Below, one piece after another: positions 32,222 to 42,841 of a stretch of DNA of 64,000 nt. The stretch spans positions 10,666,501-10,730,500 of the forward strand of contig OY829539.1 of assembly GCA_963691705.1 (NCBI GenBank). The letters run 5' to 3'. Each line of letters begins with the position of its first letter. The first letter of the stretch is position 1. The position numbers and the translations under genes are program-made. The notes beneath the pieces were generated by a model that was given only the letters and a program-made list of their open reading frames with translations, had not been told where the DNA came from and searched no databases. The DNA comes from Viola odorata (taxonomy: Eukaryota > Streptophyta > Magnoliopsida > Malpighiales > Violaceae).

Positions 32222-35200
32222 CTATTCCCATCGGAAGGCAGTATTCTTCTTTGTTAGATCATTCAATGGAACAGCGATGGTGCTAAAGTCCTTCACAAAG
32301 CGCCGATAGAAGCTTGCCAAGACATGGAAGGATCTGACGTCACTAACGGTCTTGGGCGTTGGCCACTCCTGAATCGCGCGGATCTTTTCTTCATCCACTT
32401 TAACGCCATCTGTACTCACAATAAAACCAAGAAAACCAACTTGTTCTATTGCGAAAGAACACTTACTAGGTTTAGCAAATAATTTCTGTTCACGAAGTGT
32501 TAGAAAGACTTCCCTAAGATGTAAAACATGCTCATCAACGGATTTGCTATAGATTAAAATGTCATCAAAATAAACTACAACAAATCTGCCAAGTAAGTGC
32601 CGAAGTACATGGTTCATTAACCTCATAAAGGTGCTAGGAGCATTAGTTAAACCAAACGGCATAACCATCCATTCATATAAACCGTACTTTGTTTTAAAAG
32701 CAGTTTTCCATTCATCCCCTTCTTTCATGCGAATTTGGTGGTATCCACTCATTAAATCGATTTTAGAAAAGATTTTGCTGCCACTTAATTCGTCTAACAT
32801 ATCATCTAAACGAGGAATAAGGTGACGATACTTTACAGTGATTTTGTTGATTGCCCGGCAGTCAACACACATTCTCCAAGTTCCATCCTTCTTCGGGACT
32901 AGAATGACTGGAACGGCACATGGAGATAGACTCTCCCGAACGTACCCACGCGCAAGCAAATCGTCCACTTGCCGTTGTAGCTCCTTGGTTTCCTCTGGAT
33001 TTGATCGGTAAGCAGGCCGATGTGGAATTGCCGATCCAGGGGCAAAGTCTATCTGATGTTCAATGCCTCGAATCGGAGGTAAACCATGTGGTATCTCCTC
33101 GGGTAGAACATCTTCAAATTCCTGCAAGAGAGAAGAAACACCAATCGGAACGGTAGGCTGCCGATCCGTTGTACCCGTTAGCAAACAGTAAGAACGGAAA
33201 CGGATGAGAAAAAGGGGACGGCTTTTGCCAAAAGATTTTTGAGAAGAAACGTTTTCCTCAACTTCGATCCCCTTGGCATATACACTCAATTTCTTTTTAT
33301 TTGCCTCTCCTTTTCTCTCAATGCCACTCTCAGCACGCTTACTCTTTTCGTGCGAATGTTTACTCTCTCCCTCTGCATGCTTGCTGTTTTCATGCGAATG
33401 TTGAAGGCTCACACACTCAATATTTTGCTCTTTATGTTTCACTCTCAAGCCTTCTTTTTCCTGCTCAAGCTGTTTGGCAATTTCATACTCAACATGGGAC
33501 TTAGCAAGCCATTGCTGATCTTCAAACACTTCAGCTTGGGTTAACGGTGCCAAGGTGAATTTCTTGCCATCCTTTACTATCTTGTAGAGATTGCGCTTCC
33601 CTTCATGATTCGCCTCTCTATCAAACTGCCATGGTCGGCCAAGGAGGATATGGCTAGCTTGCATCGGCACAACATCACAGAGAACTTCATCATTGTATTT
33701 GCCGATCCTAAACTTAACAAGTACTTGTTTGGTCACCTTAATACTGTTAGCATCCGTCATCCAATGTAGATGATACAGTTTCGGATGCTTCAATGTTGGC
33801 AAGGCCAACTTGTAGACCATCAACGCACTGGCACAGTTTGCACAGCTGCCGTTGTCAATAATAATGGAGTATCCTTTGTTATCAATCACACCTCGGGTGT
33901 GAAACAGATTGGTCCGTTGCTCCTCATCACACACCTCTTCGGTGGTCTGGACGCTCAGGTTCCGTCGGACCACCAGTAACCGAACCTGCTCTCTCTCCTG
34001 ATAGTCACTATCGGAATCGGAACTACTATCGGTCTCGGGTGCCGATTGTGCTGGCTCATCGTCCGATTCCTCTTCTCCATTCGGCCGGATGATAAAGACT
34101 CTCTTATTTGGGCATTCTGATTTCTTATGCCCCCGACCGTTGCACTTGAAACACACAATGTCTTTAGTGGCTGGCCGATCCACTGGTGGAGTGTAAGGTT
34201 TTGTAGTTGCCGTTTTGGAAGGGATAACGACACTGGTAGGATTCTTTGAAACGGTAGGAACCGTTCTATCGTCCTTACTCCAAGAGGACTTCTTCCAGGG
34301 TGTAGAACCGGTAGGCCTAGAAGAATTCTTAGCCTTCCGATGCTTCTCAATCTTTTGAGCCATATGAAGCATCTCCTCGATAGTGTTGTATTGCGTCAGC
34401 TCCAAAGCATCGGCAATATCTGCGTTCAAACCAGCACTGAACCTAGCCATCGTTACCTCAGGTTCCTCAGTAACCTTTGCTTGTGCTAAAGCAATCTCCA
34501 TCTCATTGAAATAGGCTCCAACACTCTTGCTGCCTTGCTTTAAGGTCTGAAGCCGTTGATGAAGCTGACGGTGAAAGTGAATCGGAACAAACCGTTGCCT
34601 CATTGCCTGTTTCATCTCGCCCCAATTATCAATCGGACCAGCATAAACGGCTGCTCTCTTCAGGTTGAGCTGCTCCCACCAATGACTAGCATAGCCACTG
34701 AATTCAACGGCTGCCAGCTGAACCTTTTTACTCTCTGAATAATTGTGGCATAAAAAGATAGCGTCTAACTTCCGTTCCCAAGTCAGGAATGCATCAGGGT
34801 CATCGGTACCCTCAAACGGCGGTATCTTCATTTTGATGCTGCTGAGATTAGCATCCAAGCGGTCATCTTCCCGTTCTCTTATATCGTCACGATGAATTCT
34901 TCTTTCCCCTCTCGGTCCATCTCGAGCATATATCCAACCTTCTCCTCCGTCAGGTTCTTCTTCGAGATCGTGTTGTGGAATTTGTGGTCCACGTCTAGCA
35001 AGCCGTCTGGGAGGAACGTTGGCAAGATCACGCTGCCGATTCACTTCACGTGGTCGACGGGCGTCGTCTTCCTCGTCGGACGGTTCTGTCATATGTCCAT
35101 CGGCTCTGTCGTCAGCTGCTCTCGGATTTGGATTTAGAGTAGCTAACGCTTCGACTCTAGCCATCCTTGCATCGGCAGTTAGTTGTCGTTCTGTCATGGC

Positions 35201-35266
35201 TCTAAGTTGTTCCGTTATGGTGGCTAACATAGCCGTCAGATCGGGTTGTACTCCTTCTTGAGACAT
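32222..35266 (-). CDS. Chromovirus gag, protease and reverse transcriptase (first part of gag-pol)
   Basis: Starts at ATG 35266 (MSQEGVQPDL); an in-frame ATG 43 codons upstream lies in leader-like sequence. Capsid domain (MKIPPFEGTDDPDAFLTWER, ASHWWEQLNL, RLQTLKQGSKSVGAYFNEME), zinc knuckle CFKCNGRGHKKSEC, protease with IIDNGSCANCAS, and a Lys/Glu-rich spacer with SKHAEGESKHSHEKSKRAE. RT: PHRPAYRSNPEE, VPVILVPKKDGTWRMCVDCR, FSKIDLMSGYHQIRM and the catalytic YFDDILIYS. It ends FRWE then TAG (32222-32224). The next codons continue the RNase H entry in the same frame, so one nonsense change is the only visible lesion in the 1676-codon polyprotein. Confidence 0.93.
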   Translation of the reverse strand: MSQEGVQPDLTAMLATITEQLRAMTERQLTADARMARVEALATLNPNPRAADDRADGHMTEPSDEEDDARRPREVNRQRDLANVPPRRLARRGPQIPQHDLEEEPDGGEGWIYARDGPRGERRIHRDDIREREDDRLDANLSSIKMKIPPFEGTDDPDAFLTWERKLDAIFLCHNYSESKKVQLAAVEFSGYASHWWEQLNLKRAAVYAGPIDNWGEMKQAMRQRFVPIHFHRQLHQRLQTLKQGSKSVGAYFNEMEIALAQAKVTEEPEVTMARFSAGLNADIADALELTQYNTIEEMLHMAQKIEKHRKAKNSSRPTGSTPWKKSSWSKDDRTVPTVSKNPTSVVIPSKTATTKPYTPPVDRPATKDIVCFKCNGRGHKKSECPNKRVFIIRPNGEEESDDEPAQSAPETDSSSDSDSDYQEREQVRLLVVRRNLSVQTTEEVCDEEQRTNLFHTRGVIDNKGYSIIIDNGSCANCASALMVYKLALPTLKHPKLYHLHWMTDANSIKVTKQVLVKFRIGKYNDEVLCDVVPMQASHILLGRPWQFDREANHEGKRNLYKIVKDGKKFTLAPLTQAEVFEDQQWLAKSHVEYEIAKQLEQEKEGLRVKHKEQNIECVSLQHSHENSKHAEGESKHSHEKSKRAESGIERKGEANKKKLSVYAKGIEVEENVSSQKSFGKSRPLFLIRFRSYCLLTGTTDRQPTVPIGVSSLLQEFEDVLPEEIPHGLPPIRGIEHQIDFAPGSAIPHRPAYRSNPEETKELQRQVDDLLARGYVRESLSPCAVPVILVPKKDGTWRMCVDCRAINKITVKYRHLIPRLDDMLDELSGSKIFSKIDLMSGYHQIRMKEGDEWKTAFKTKYGLYEWMVMPFGLTNAPSTFMRLMNHVLRHLLGRFVVVYFDDILIYSKSVDEHVLHLREVFLTLREQKLFAKPSKCSFAIEQVGFLGFIVSTDGVKVDEEKIRAIQEWPTPKTVSDVRSFHVLASFYRRFVKDFSTIAVPLNDLTKKNTAFRWE

Positions 35267-36242
35267 CTTTAAGTTCCTGAAATTCACAACACAAAAGAAA
35301 ACGTAAAATTGCACTAACCTAGCCTCCCTCACGTGTTTACTCTCGTGTTTAAACACTCTAATAAACTCACAAAAATCACACAAAATCTCCTGCAATGTTC
35401 AAGCGTTAGTGAGACTCAAGAATCCAACGGAAAGCTGCCAAGAAGACTCTCAAAGACAACTAGCTTCAAACAAAACGGGATACTTGGTATTTGATTAATT
35501 GCAAGATCAATCAATTAAACAAATATCAAGTGGAGTGGAAGACAATATTAAAGAATCAAAGAAAAGCTTTATTTGACTCGAACGACTCAAACAAAAGTAA
35601 TCCTCAATCTATGGTATATTTGGTGCATGGGTGAGAGAATAAACTAAGTTTTGCCTTTAATAAGTGGAAGACAAAAACAGAGAATATTCCTATGGGAAAA
35701 GGTAGTGGGTGCGGGACAAAACAAAGTGGAAGGATGGGTTGCCTTCTACTTTTCAGAATACTTTTGTGCAATTCTAAAAGTACACTCAATAAAAAATTTG
35801 CACATGCAATCCCAATAATTTTGACAGATGTGGGATCGGTCAACAAACAACACAAATCAATTTTCCTATCACTGGAATGAATCAAATCAGGTGTTTTGTT
35901 TTTTTTGTTTTTTTTTTTTTTTTTTAACCTGAATGCACAAAATCCAGTTTTAGTAGAATGCTTGTAACTTACGTTTCAGATGTCCAAATCACTCGATTCC
36001 TTTTGATTCGGAATCTACACAGATATAGCTTTCTAACGACACCAATATCACCCAATTCGGATACCAACTGATATGTTAAAACAATTTTGACAACTGACCA
36101 GAATTTGCACATATACTAACCAAGTACAGCAAAGAAATCGGTTTTAGAATGGAGTAGAATGATTTACCGATTTCAACAATGAAAACTTGAAACAAGGAAT
36201 GATACTTACCAATCTTTGAACGCCTTAAGCTCCGCTACCAAC
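35267..36242 (-). other. Chromovirus leader and primer-binding site
   Basis: About 0.97 kb between the 5' LTR and gag. On the minus strand the bases after the LTR read TTGGTAGCGGAGC (36229-36241), similar to the initiator-Met type PBS. A T-run on the plus strand at 35892-35926 (A-run on the element's strand) lies inside. Short ORFs here have no recognisable features. Confidence 0.65.
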
Positions 36243-37212
36243 TGATACGATCCTGGCTCCTTAGGATGCGTAACACCAACTGTGATCTTTGTTCAAAGAT
36301 GGATTTCCTGCGGAATAGATAGAACTGATAAAGAACTCGACAAGTACGAGCTTAGACCACTAGCTAACCTGTGCTAAGTGCCCTAATCGATTTCAAGTCA
36401 AGGGTCTTGAATCGGGTTCTTAGGACTAGACTCAACAATGTGAGAATCACACTAAGATAAACGAGACAATAATGCAATTCCAAAATTTACTTGTATAAGA
36501 CTCAAGTATTGCGGACTCAAGAATAACAAGGTTCAACCAACTTGAACAAGGGGCGGAGATTGAAGAGATTAACTCAATTTATCAAATAACAGCCAAGTTT
36601 CTAAGGAGGCCAAAAGGCTCCTTATATAGGTTACAAATAAACCCTAATTCCAAAAGAGGAATATTACATAAAGTAGATACTTAACTAATTAATTAAATGT
36701 CTACTTAATTAATTAGCTAAACAAAGTAAAAGCAATAAACGCGTGCAGCTTCTGGACAACAGAAACGGACAAGTGCCGATAGAGGTAGGGACCAATCGGG
36801 CAGGAGCCGTTTCATTCAAGGGCAGATAGGCGCCAAAACGGACACGCGGAATTGTTGAAGCAAACGGCAACGGATGAGTCAAAACGGTAAGTGCCGTTTT
36901 GAGAGAAACGGACGCGTGCCGATAGAATGGTCAAATGCCGTTTGACCAATGCCGATTGTGCCAATTGGTCAAGTGCCGTTGTGCGCATAACGGTCAAATG
37001 CCGTTTGACCCACGTCATCATCGGTCAAGCCAAAAGTTAGAAGATTCACTATCTTTGCCGTCTTCTCCCTAAGTGCAGCCCTCTCACTTGTCATCTCAGA
37101 TTCTAGCTCTTTGTAGATGAGGGATGACAATCGGTCTTGAAGTCGTTGGGCTCTGGCTCGAGTCATTGGACCAGCTGGTGGTAACGGTAACTGGATGCGT
37201 GGATTCGCATCA
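36243..37212 (-). mobile_element. 5' LTR of the chromovirus
   Basis: 970 bp, nearly identical to 29512-30479. It repeats the C-terminal coding segment ([13 protein letters not shown]), which is why a second small ORF appears at 36969-37166. That ORF is an LTR copy of the polyprotein tail and not a gene. Confidence 0.92.
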
Positions 37213-37431
37213 CATAGGCTAGCTCACATAAGTGAGAAAGGCTTAAAGATTTTGGCAAAGAAATCTTACATCTACTTTGCCAAAGAGACAACTTCAAATC
37301 CTTGTGATTATTGCTTATACGGAAAGCATCATAGAGTTTCCTTTAGCAATATTGCTACAAGGAAAAGTGTTTTGTTAGAGTTGGTCCATTCGGATGTTTG
37401 CAGACCATTGTAGGAAGAGTCCATTGGAGGT
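37213..37431 (+). pseudogene. Copia A integrase, zinc-binding end and start of the core
   Basis: Reads RLAHISEKGLKILAKKS and then PCDYCLYGKHHRVSFSN, completing the HHCC zinc finger begun at 29500 (HH) with CX2C. It then reads LELVHSDVC, with the first catalytic aspartate. A TAG follows VCRPL. It ends ESIGG at the gaggt target site (37427-37431) of the Athila element and resumes at 61867. Confidence 0.9.
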
Positions 37432-38887
37432 TGATATGATGCATTTTGTACTGATTTTCCACTCCTTTACTAGCCCATTTTGATCATGATGCTACTGATC
37501 TTCTCTTGTTTTCCTACTATTTAACAGATCAAGGCTTTTGGAAAGGAAATCTCAAAAGAATGCACTTATCGCTGGATGTTTGGACGGATTTGAGCAGCGA
37601 GGTCTCGCAGTTGAGCGCAAATAGTGGTACTCTAGCCAACATGCAAGCGGCTTGCCCTTGCAGTTGTGTGCACGCAGAAGCAGAGGACTCCAGCGCAGAA
37701 AATAGAAATCACGGACAAGGAAACTCCTTCTTAAGGAAATCAGCTGATCTCTTCCAATCAATCCAGATCCCTCCCCCATTTTGGCAAGAAGATATTCCAA
37801 GATCAACTCCAATTAATTTAGGATTTCCCCTTTTTATTAATTTCTATTTTGAGAATTTCCCCTTTTGTAATTTTCATTTAAAACCCTTTTAGTTTCAGGG
37901 TTTGGACGCATCTTCTTCCACCTGGGAATTCTAAACTCTCTCTCTACCTTCGACACCCTTGTAATTCCAATCAATAAACCAAAGCTTTGCTCAGGCCGGT
38001 AATCTATAAGGGTTTTTCTAAATTCATTTCTCTTTCCTTTATGCAATTTTATTTAATTGTTTATTTTCATTCTAACATGAGCGGCTAAGCTCATTAGTTC
38101 TTGGTAAGATCATCAAAGGTTGCTTAAGAAGGTTGTGAGGTCAAAGTGAAATTAATATATCCTTGGTCGGTATTTAATTATTTAATGATTTCTTGTTAAT
38201 TCTATTAGGACTACTTCTAGCCTGATCAACTAGCTATTTGCCCTAGGCGATTAAAGTCATCACTGTGGTTATAACTAACGCGAAGCTGCAGGGTAAAGTA
38301 GACGACCAATCAGAGTCATCAGGTCGCTGGTCCCATCTGATTGGGTTAGGTAACTAATCAGGGTAGAGCCTCGAACGTACTGAGTGTCTCGCCCTAGACG
38401 CGTCTTCCTTCATCTTCATGGGCCTTTGAGTAGTGCCCCCATAAATGTACCTTGGGGGACAGCGAAGCGTCAAGGTTACTCCATAAACGTACTTTGGAGT
38501 AGTTTCTCGTATGAAAGGAAGCAGCGGACCTAAACGTACCTGGTCCCTATAGCGCGTCTATCAGTGAGGGGTAGAAGATCATTGCACTAATGATCGGCCG
38601 ACTTTGAAAGCAACCGGAGATAGATTCCTATTGGGGGCTTTTCTCTCTATTGATCTCTTATTTCATTTTATTTCTGTCTATTACTGTTTTCATAGTCATT
38701 AATCAAACCAACTCTTGAAACCCCTCCATTACTTGTTACTGTTTTGAACTATTTGCCCTCGCTGCACAACACAAGACAGTGTCTACCATAGTCTCTGTGG
38801 ATCGACCCTGTACGACTACACACAATTTATTTGTGCATTTACTGTAGGTTTTATATATTATTTTTGAGGTGTCTCGACAGGACGTCA
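37432..38887 (+). mobile_element. 5' LTR of the Athila-like element
   Basis: TGATATGATGCATTTTG...GGACGTCA. Matches 60416-61861 throughout, with scattered substitutions and small indels (for example five extra bases near 37645). Contains a repeated CATAAACGTACYTTGG phrase near 38450-38510. Confidence 0.93.
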
Positions 38888-38892
38888 AATTT

Positions 38893-38910
38893 TGGCGCCG
38901 TTGTCGGGGA
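38893..38910 (+). other. Primer-binding site of the Athila-like element
   Basis: TGGCGCCGTTGTCGGGGA, five bases after the LTR. One mismatch from the sequence complementary to the 3' end of plant tRNA-Asp, the usual primer of Athila-type elements. Confidence 0.9.
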
Positions 38911-38929
38911 CTTCGGTACTGATCCTTTC

Positions 38930-40461
38930 TTTGTTATGTAAGACCAGGTCATCCAATCCGAACCCTTTACCAATCGACCCTAAAATTCGAAGGACAAAAA
39001 GATTAGCTAGGAGGCTAGCCAGACTGTCCGCAGAAAATAACAATCCCATTCAAACCCCCCTCCCCGAAGTTGAAAATCTCGACCACCTCGAACATCTAGA
39101 CCAAGACGCTGAAAATCACATCATGGCAGGAACAACCAGAAATTCCACAAGTTGTGAACAACCACTCTATAGAGGACCTAAATTCCACCACTAAGAAAAA
39201 CTCCAGCTGTATTGTATGGCCTGAAGTGGCCAATGATTGGACAATCAAGTCCGCTGTCATGCATCACTTACCCAATGGTTGCCCAAGGAAAGCGCAATCT
39301 GACATCTCCAGCAATTGCACTCCATCTGCGAGGCCATGAATCCGGCCCAAGTCGATATTGACTATGCTAAGTTGAAAGCATTTATGTGGTCCCTAGAAGA
39401 TGATGCCCGTAGCTAGTTTTATGACTTACCACCCCGCTCCATCACCAGTTGGGTTGATATGTTCAAAGCCTTCATCGATAAGTACTACCCAAGCTCTATG
39501 GCTAATGTGACAAAAAAAAAAATTGGTAGCCATAGTACAAAAGGAGAACGAGAATGTGGGACAATATTATGAACGGTTTAAGAAAATACAAGCTCTCTCC
39601 CCCTCTCATAATTTGGCAGACCAGACATTGTTACAATACTTCCACGAGGGACTGCTAGGGCGGGACAGAGCTATAGTTGACGCCGCTTGCAATGGTTCCT
39701 TGGTTGCCCTCACCCCAGTAGCAGCCAAGAATGTCTTGGAACTCATGGCCAGGAATACTGTCACTATGGGAGGAAGAAATATCCAAGACGCACGCCAGGC
39801 TGCCATAGAAAGCCAATTAACCAATCTCACAGGGATGATTCAAAACCTTTCTACCGGTCAGCTCGTGCAGGTCAAAGCATGCGAGATTTGTCATTTTACA
39901 GACCACCCCACCGATGCTTGCCCCTATATTTTGGATGAAATCCAGGTTAATGCCGTAGGAAACTACAATGGTGCCCCTAGGAAATTTGAGCCATACACCC
40001 AGAATTATAACAATGGGTGGCGCCATCTGAACCTTAGCTATGGGAACAATCCACAAGCGTCTGGCCCTGGACAGCAACAGCCGCCTTTCAACCTTCAAAA
40101 TTTTAAGTCGCGGCCTAGTTACCCTAGTAACCAGCAGTACCAACATCAAGCTCTACAAGAACCGTCGCCTCCTACGCCCTTAGTCACCGAGGTAATGAAT
40201 CTTACTAATGTTGTCCTTGAGTTACAAAAACAAATTAGTTCTATGGCTGTAGAATTAAAGGAGTACAGGAATGGAGGACGACTACCATCCCAAACTGATG
40301 CAAATCCAAAGCATGGAGCCTGTGCCATGACACTTCGAAGTGGTACTGAAATACCATCCTGTGAGCTGCCTGCCCTCGCAACTGAACTACCTGAACCTAC
40401 GCCTAAACCAAAGGAGGCCAAGGCGGAAATAGAAAAAGAAAAACGTGTCCATATCGCTAGA
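38930..40461 (+). pseudogene. Athila-like gag
   Basis: The early part is frameshifted: KIRRTKRLARRLARLSAEN at 38980-39050, then AQVDIDYAKLKAFMWSLEDD and WVDMFKAFIDKYYPSSMANV near 39350-39510, interrupted at an A-run (39512-39522). From 39523 it is open: VGQYYERFKKIQALSPSH, YFHEGLLGRDRAIVDAACNG, zinc knuckle CEICHFTDHPTDACP, then a coiled LTNVVLELQKQISSMAVELK. It stops at the Tat insertion (target ctaga, 40457-40461). Removing the Tat element continues the frame at 56250. Confidence 0.9.
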
Positions 40462-40994
40462 TGATAACAATTGATGAAACACCAAGGGTATATTCATCTT
40501 CTCACCTCAAGTCAAAACCAGATTCTAGTAGACCTTAACTAGCGATGACATCCGGCTGCCGCCCCCGATAGGCTGAGGATCCTAGGATGGTCGACATCAG
40601 CGGGGGGGAGGGCCACACAGCGTCATCCCATCCCAGGATGCCCCGGGAGCGACCATTGGCGATATCCCACTAAGCGATATCCGCATGCTGACGTTATCCT
40701 GGATGGACCAGCTAACGTCATCCTGGGCGTTATCTCCCCTTGATAATGCCCACCCCTGGGGGTAACGACCTTTCTTTCTTCGACTATAAATACCCCTCAT
40801 TTATAGATCAAAGGTAAGAACTGATTCTCTACCCAAATCTCTGCCAAATTTCATAGCCATACTAACTTAAGCATCGGAGTGTCTACGCCGGAGTCCCCCC
40901 TCCGGCGCTTTACAGGTACGATGGACCGCTGCTATGGTGATTCCAGACAGCCATAATCCAGATCCCGCTTCCCCCAACAGTCTGAATCTTATCA
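40462..40994 (+). mobile_element. 5' LTR of the Tat element
   Basis: Begins TGATAACAATTGATG and ends GAATCTTATCA. TATA box GACTATAAATACCCC near 40782. The stretch 40610-40740 contains repeated TGACGTYATCCTGGATGG and GCGATATCC phrases. Confidence 0.9.
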
Positions 40995-41080
40995 AATTGG
41001 TACTTTCGTTGAGAGTTTTGGTTTTAATTAAGTGAGCATCCTTAATAGCCAAGCTCTGTTCTTCTGGGAATTGGAAGATT
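40995..41080 (+). other. Tat primer-binding region and leader
   Basis: The bases after the LTR read AATTGGTACTTTCGTTGAGA, a phrase typical of this position in related plant elements. I cannot assign the tRNA with confidence. The gag ATG follows at 41081. Confidence 0.5.
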
Positions 41081-42841
41081 ATGGCTTCTGATTCAAATCT
41101 GTCATTGACTCAGTCCTCCAGCCTTCCATTTGATACCCGCAGGTGACTTTACGCTTTCGCCTCTTCTGATGCTTCCACCTCAGTGCAAGAAGTTCCTCCA
41201 GAAACGTCAGATCTGTCCCTTGAACAAGCAATGGGAACATTTGTGTCCCATCCGCATACTCCTTTGTCTCAAATAGCGGGGTCCAGTCATTTCACTCCTC
41301 AGTCAAGGGGATCCGTGATAGACGGTGCGAATAACCCTTTCGCGAGCTCGATTTCAGCCCTCCGCGCCCAGTTAGACCATTTAACGGAACTGGCTGCTAG
41401 ATTCACGCCAAGTGCTTCCGGATCAGGCGTCCCATCTCAGTTCGTTTTCACTCCACCCATTATTACACAACGGCCGCTGTCGACCCCATTGCATGTGAAC
41501 GTCCCTTTGACGCTGCCTGCGTTGAGTGCACCAGTCAGTCTGGTACAGTTTGCTCATAGGACGGTGGAGCCGTATGTACCACAAGTGCCCATACTTCCTA
41601 TTCCCCAAGAGGAGCGTCAATGGCGTGAGGAGGATAGAGGTCGTTGGGATGGTAGAAGGGGCGAAAATGATAGAGATATGTCTCCTAGAGGGAGTGAAAG
41701 ATTCAGCAGTAGGAGGCATCGAACTCGCTTGCTAAGGAGCCGCAGTCCAACTCCCAGGTGACATCATATTAGAGATCCGCGAGATCCTAGGCGTCACTTG
41801 GAGGTATCCCCACCTCGGCATGTGCGGGAAATCCTTGATGATACTTCTGGCCACCCCTTTAGCCTGCCCATAAGGCGTCACAGAGTTAGCAGACATGTGA
41901 AGCTCCCCTCAGAATCCTATGATGGCACTAGAGATCCCATCTCTCATCTTAACAAGGTGAAGGACTTTGTGCAATTCTAGACCCACAATGACACTGCTTT
42001 GTGTCAGATATTTGTAATGACCCTATCGGGGGTTGCGCGCTTATGGTTTGAAGGTCTTCCGGGTGGGTCTATTGACAGCTTCTCGCAGCTGGAATCTAAA
42101 TTCAGGAGTCGATTCAGTACTTCCGTCCCTATCAGGAAGTCTGCCGCTGCCTTGTTTGACCTACACAGAAAACCTTAGGAATCCTTGAGGAGCTTCCTCC
42201 ATTATTTCGACACCGAGATGTCGTTGACGCCAAGGGTAACGGTCGATTTCGCCATCGAAGCCTTAAAGCGAAACTGTTGTTATGGGAAGCTTAGAGATGC
42301 TTTAATGGTTGACCCGCCAGCCACATTAGATGCGTTAAGGCTGAAAACCCACAACTATGCGAGGATGGAAGAGGAAGAAAATAGGGACATGATTCAGAAC
42401 ATGCAGCCAGCCATGCCTCCAGCTCATAACACTCATATTCCAGCTACTTCTGAAGATCGGTTCGTTGATGATTACGCTCAGCGAAAGGATCACATTCCCA
42501 GGACATCTAACCGGAGGAGAGGCAACTCCTCAAAGGGAAAATCTGGTGACTCCTCAACCCAGCGTCAGGGTGATCCTCCTAAAGCACGAGTTTATGACTC
42601 AAATCTTCCTTCCTTCATTCTACCCAGAGCAGAAATACTAGCAATAGTGGAGCAACGAAATCTGCCCATCCGTTATCCTGCCCCTGTAAGACCGGGGGTA
42701 ACCCTGGGAAGAAGAGAAAATGCCTATTGCAAATTTCACAAAGCTAAAGGACATTCTACGGAGGCGTGTAGAGAACTCAAATCGGCAATAGAGTGCCTGG
42801 TGGAGGAAGGCTATCTGGGAGAATTCGCTGTGAAAACATGA
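41081..42841 (+). pseudogene. Tat gag
   Basis: One frame from ATG 41081 (MASDSNLSLTQ), broken by four in-frame stops (near 41147, 41759, 41978 and 42176) and ending at a TGA at 42839-42841 that also interrupts the polyprotein. An N-terminal Ser/Pro-rich region precedes a basic stretch (RRHRTRLLRSRSPTPR). Then comes the capsid domain (KLPSESYDGTRDPISHLNKV, MTLSGVARLWFEGLPGGSID, FSQLESKFRSRF, LRSFLHYFDTEM) and CKFHKAKGHSTEAC, a knuckle-like CX2HX6HX4C motif. Confidence 0.88.

Larger units (their letters stand above)
29512..37212 (-). mobile_element. Ty3/gypsy chromovirus, probably CRM (centromeric) type, 7.7 kb
   Basis: Complete minus-strand LTR retrotransposon with a perfect 5-bp duplication catag (29507-29511 and 37213-37217). 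LTRs of 968 and 970 bp differ at roughly 15 positions by eye (about 1.5%), so it is the youngest LTR insertion here. It has PBS, leader, one gag-pol frame with a single in-frame stop, and a polypurine tract. The polyprotein frame runs about 240 bp into the 3' LTR. This arrangement is described for CRM elements and supports that assignment; the lineage is inferred without an alignment. Confidence 0.93.

Noticed and set aside
33239..33544. Plus-strand ORFs opposite the chromovirus gag-pol (also 31907, 32920, 33770 and 34892)
   Set aside because: Shadows of the long minus-strand polyprotein, with no independent features.
35604..35885. Minus-strand 93-codon ORF in the chromovirus leader
   Set aside because: No recognisable domain and located in the untranslated leader before gag.
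36969..37166. Separate small gene in the chromovirus 5' LTR
   Set aside because: It is the LTR copy of the polyprotein's last codons, also present at 30236-30430.
38893..38910. tRNA gene fragment at the TGGCGCCGTTGTCGGGGA site
   Set aside because: Only the primer-binding sequence complementary to tRNA-Asp is present, in the expected place after an LTR. No full tRNA gene was noticed anywhere in the window.
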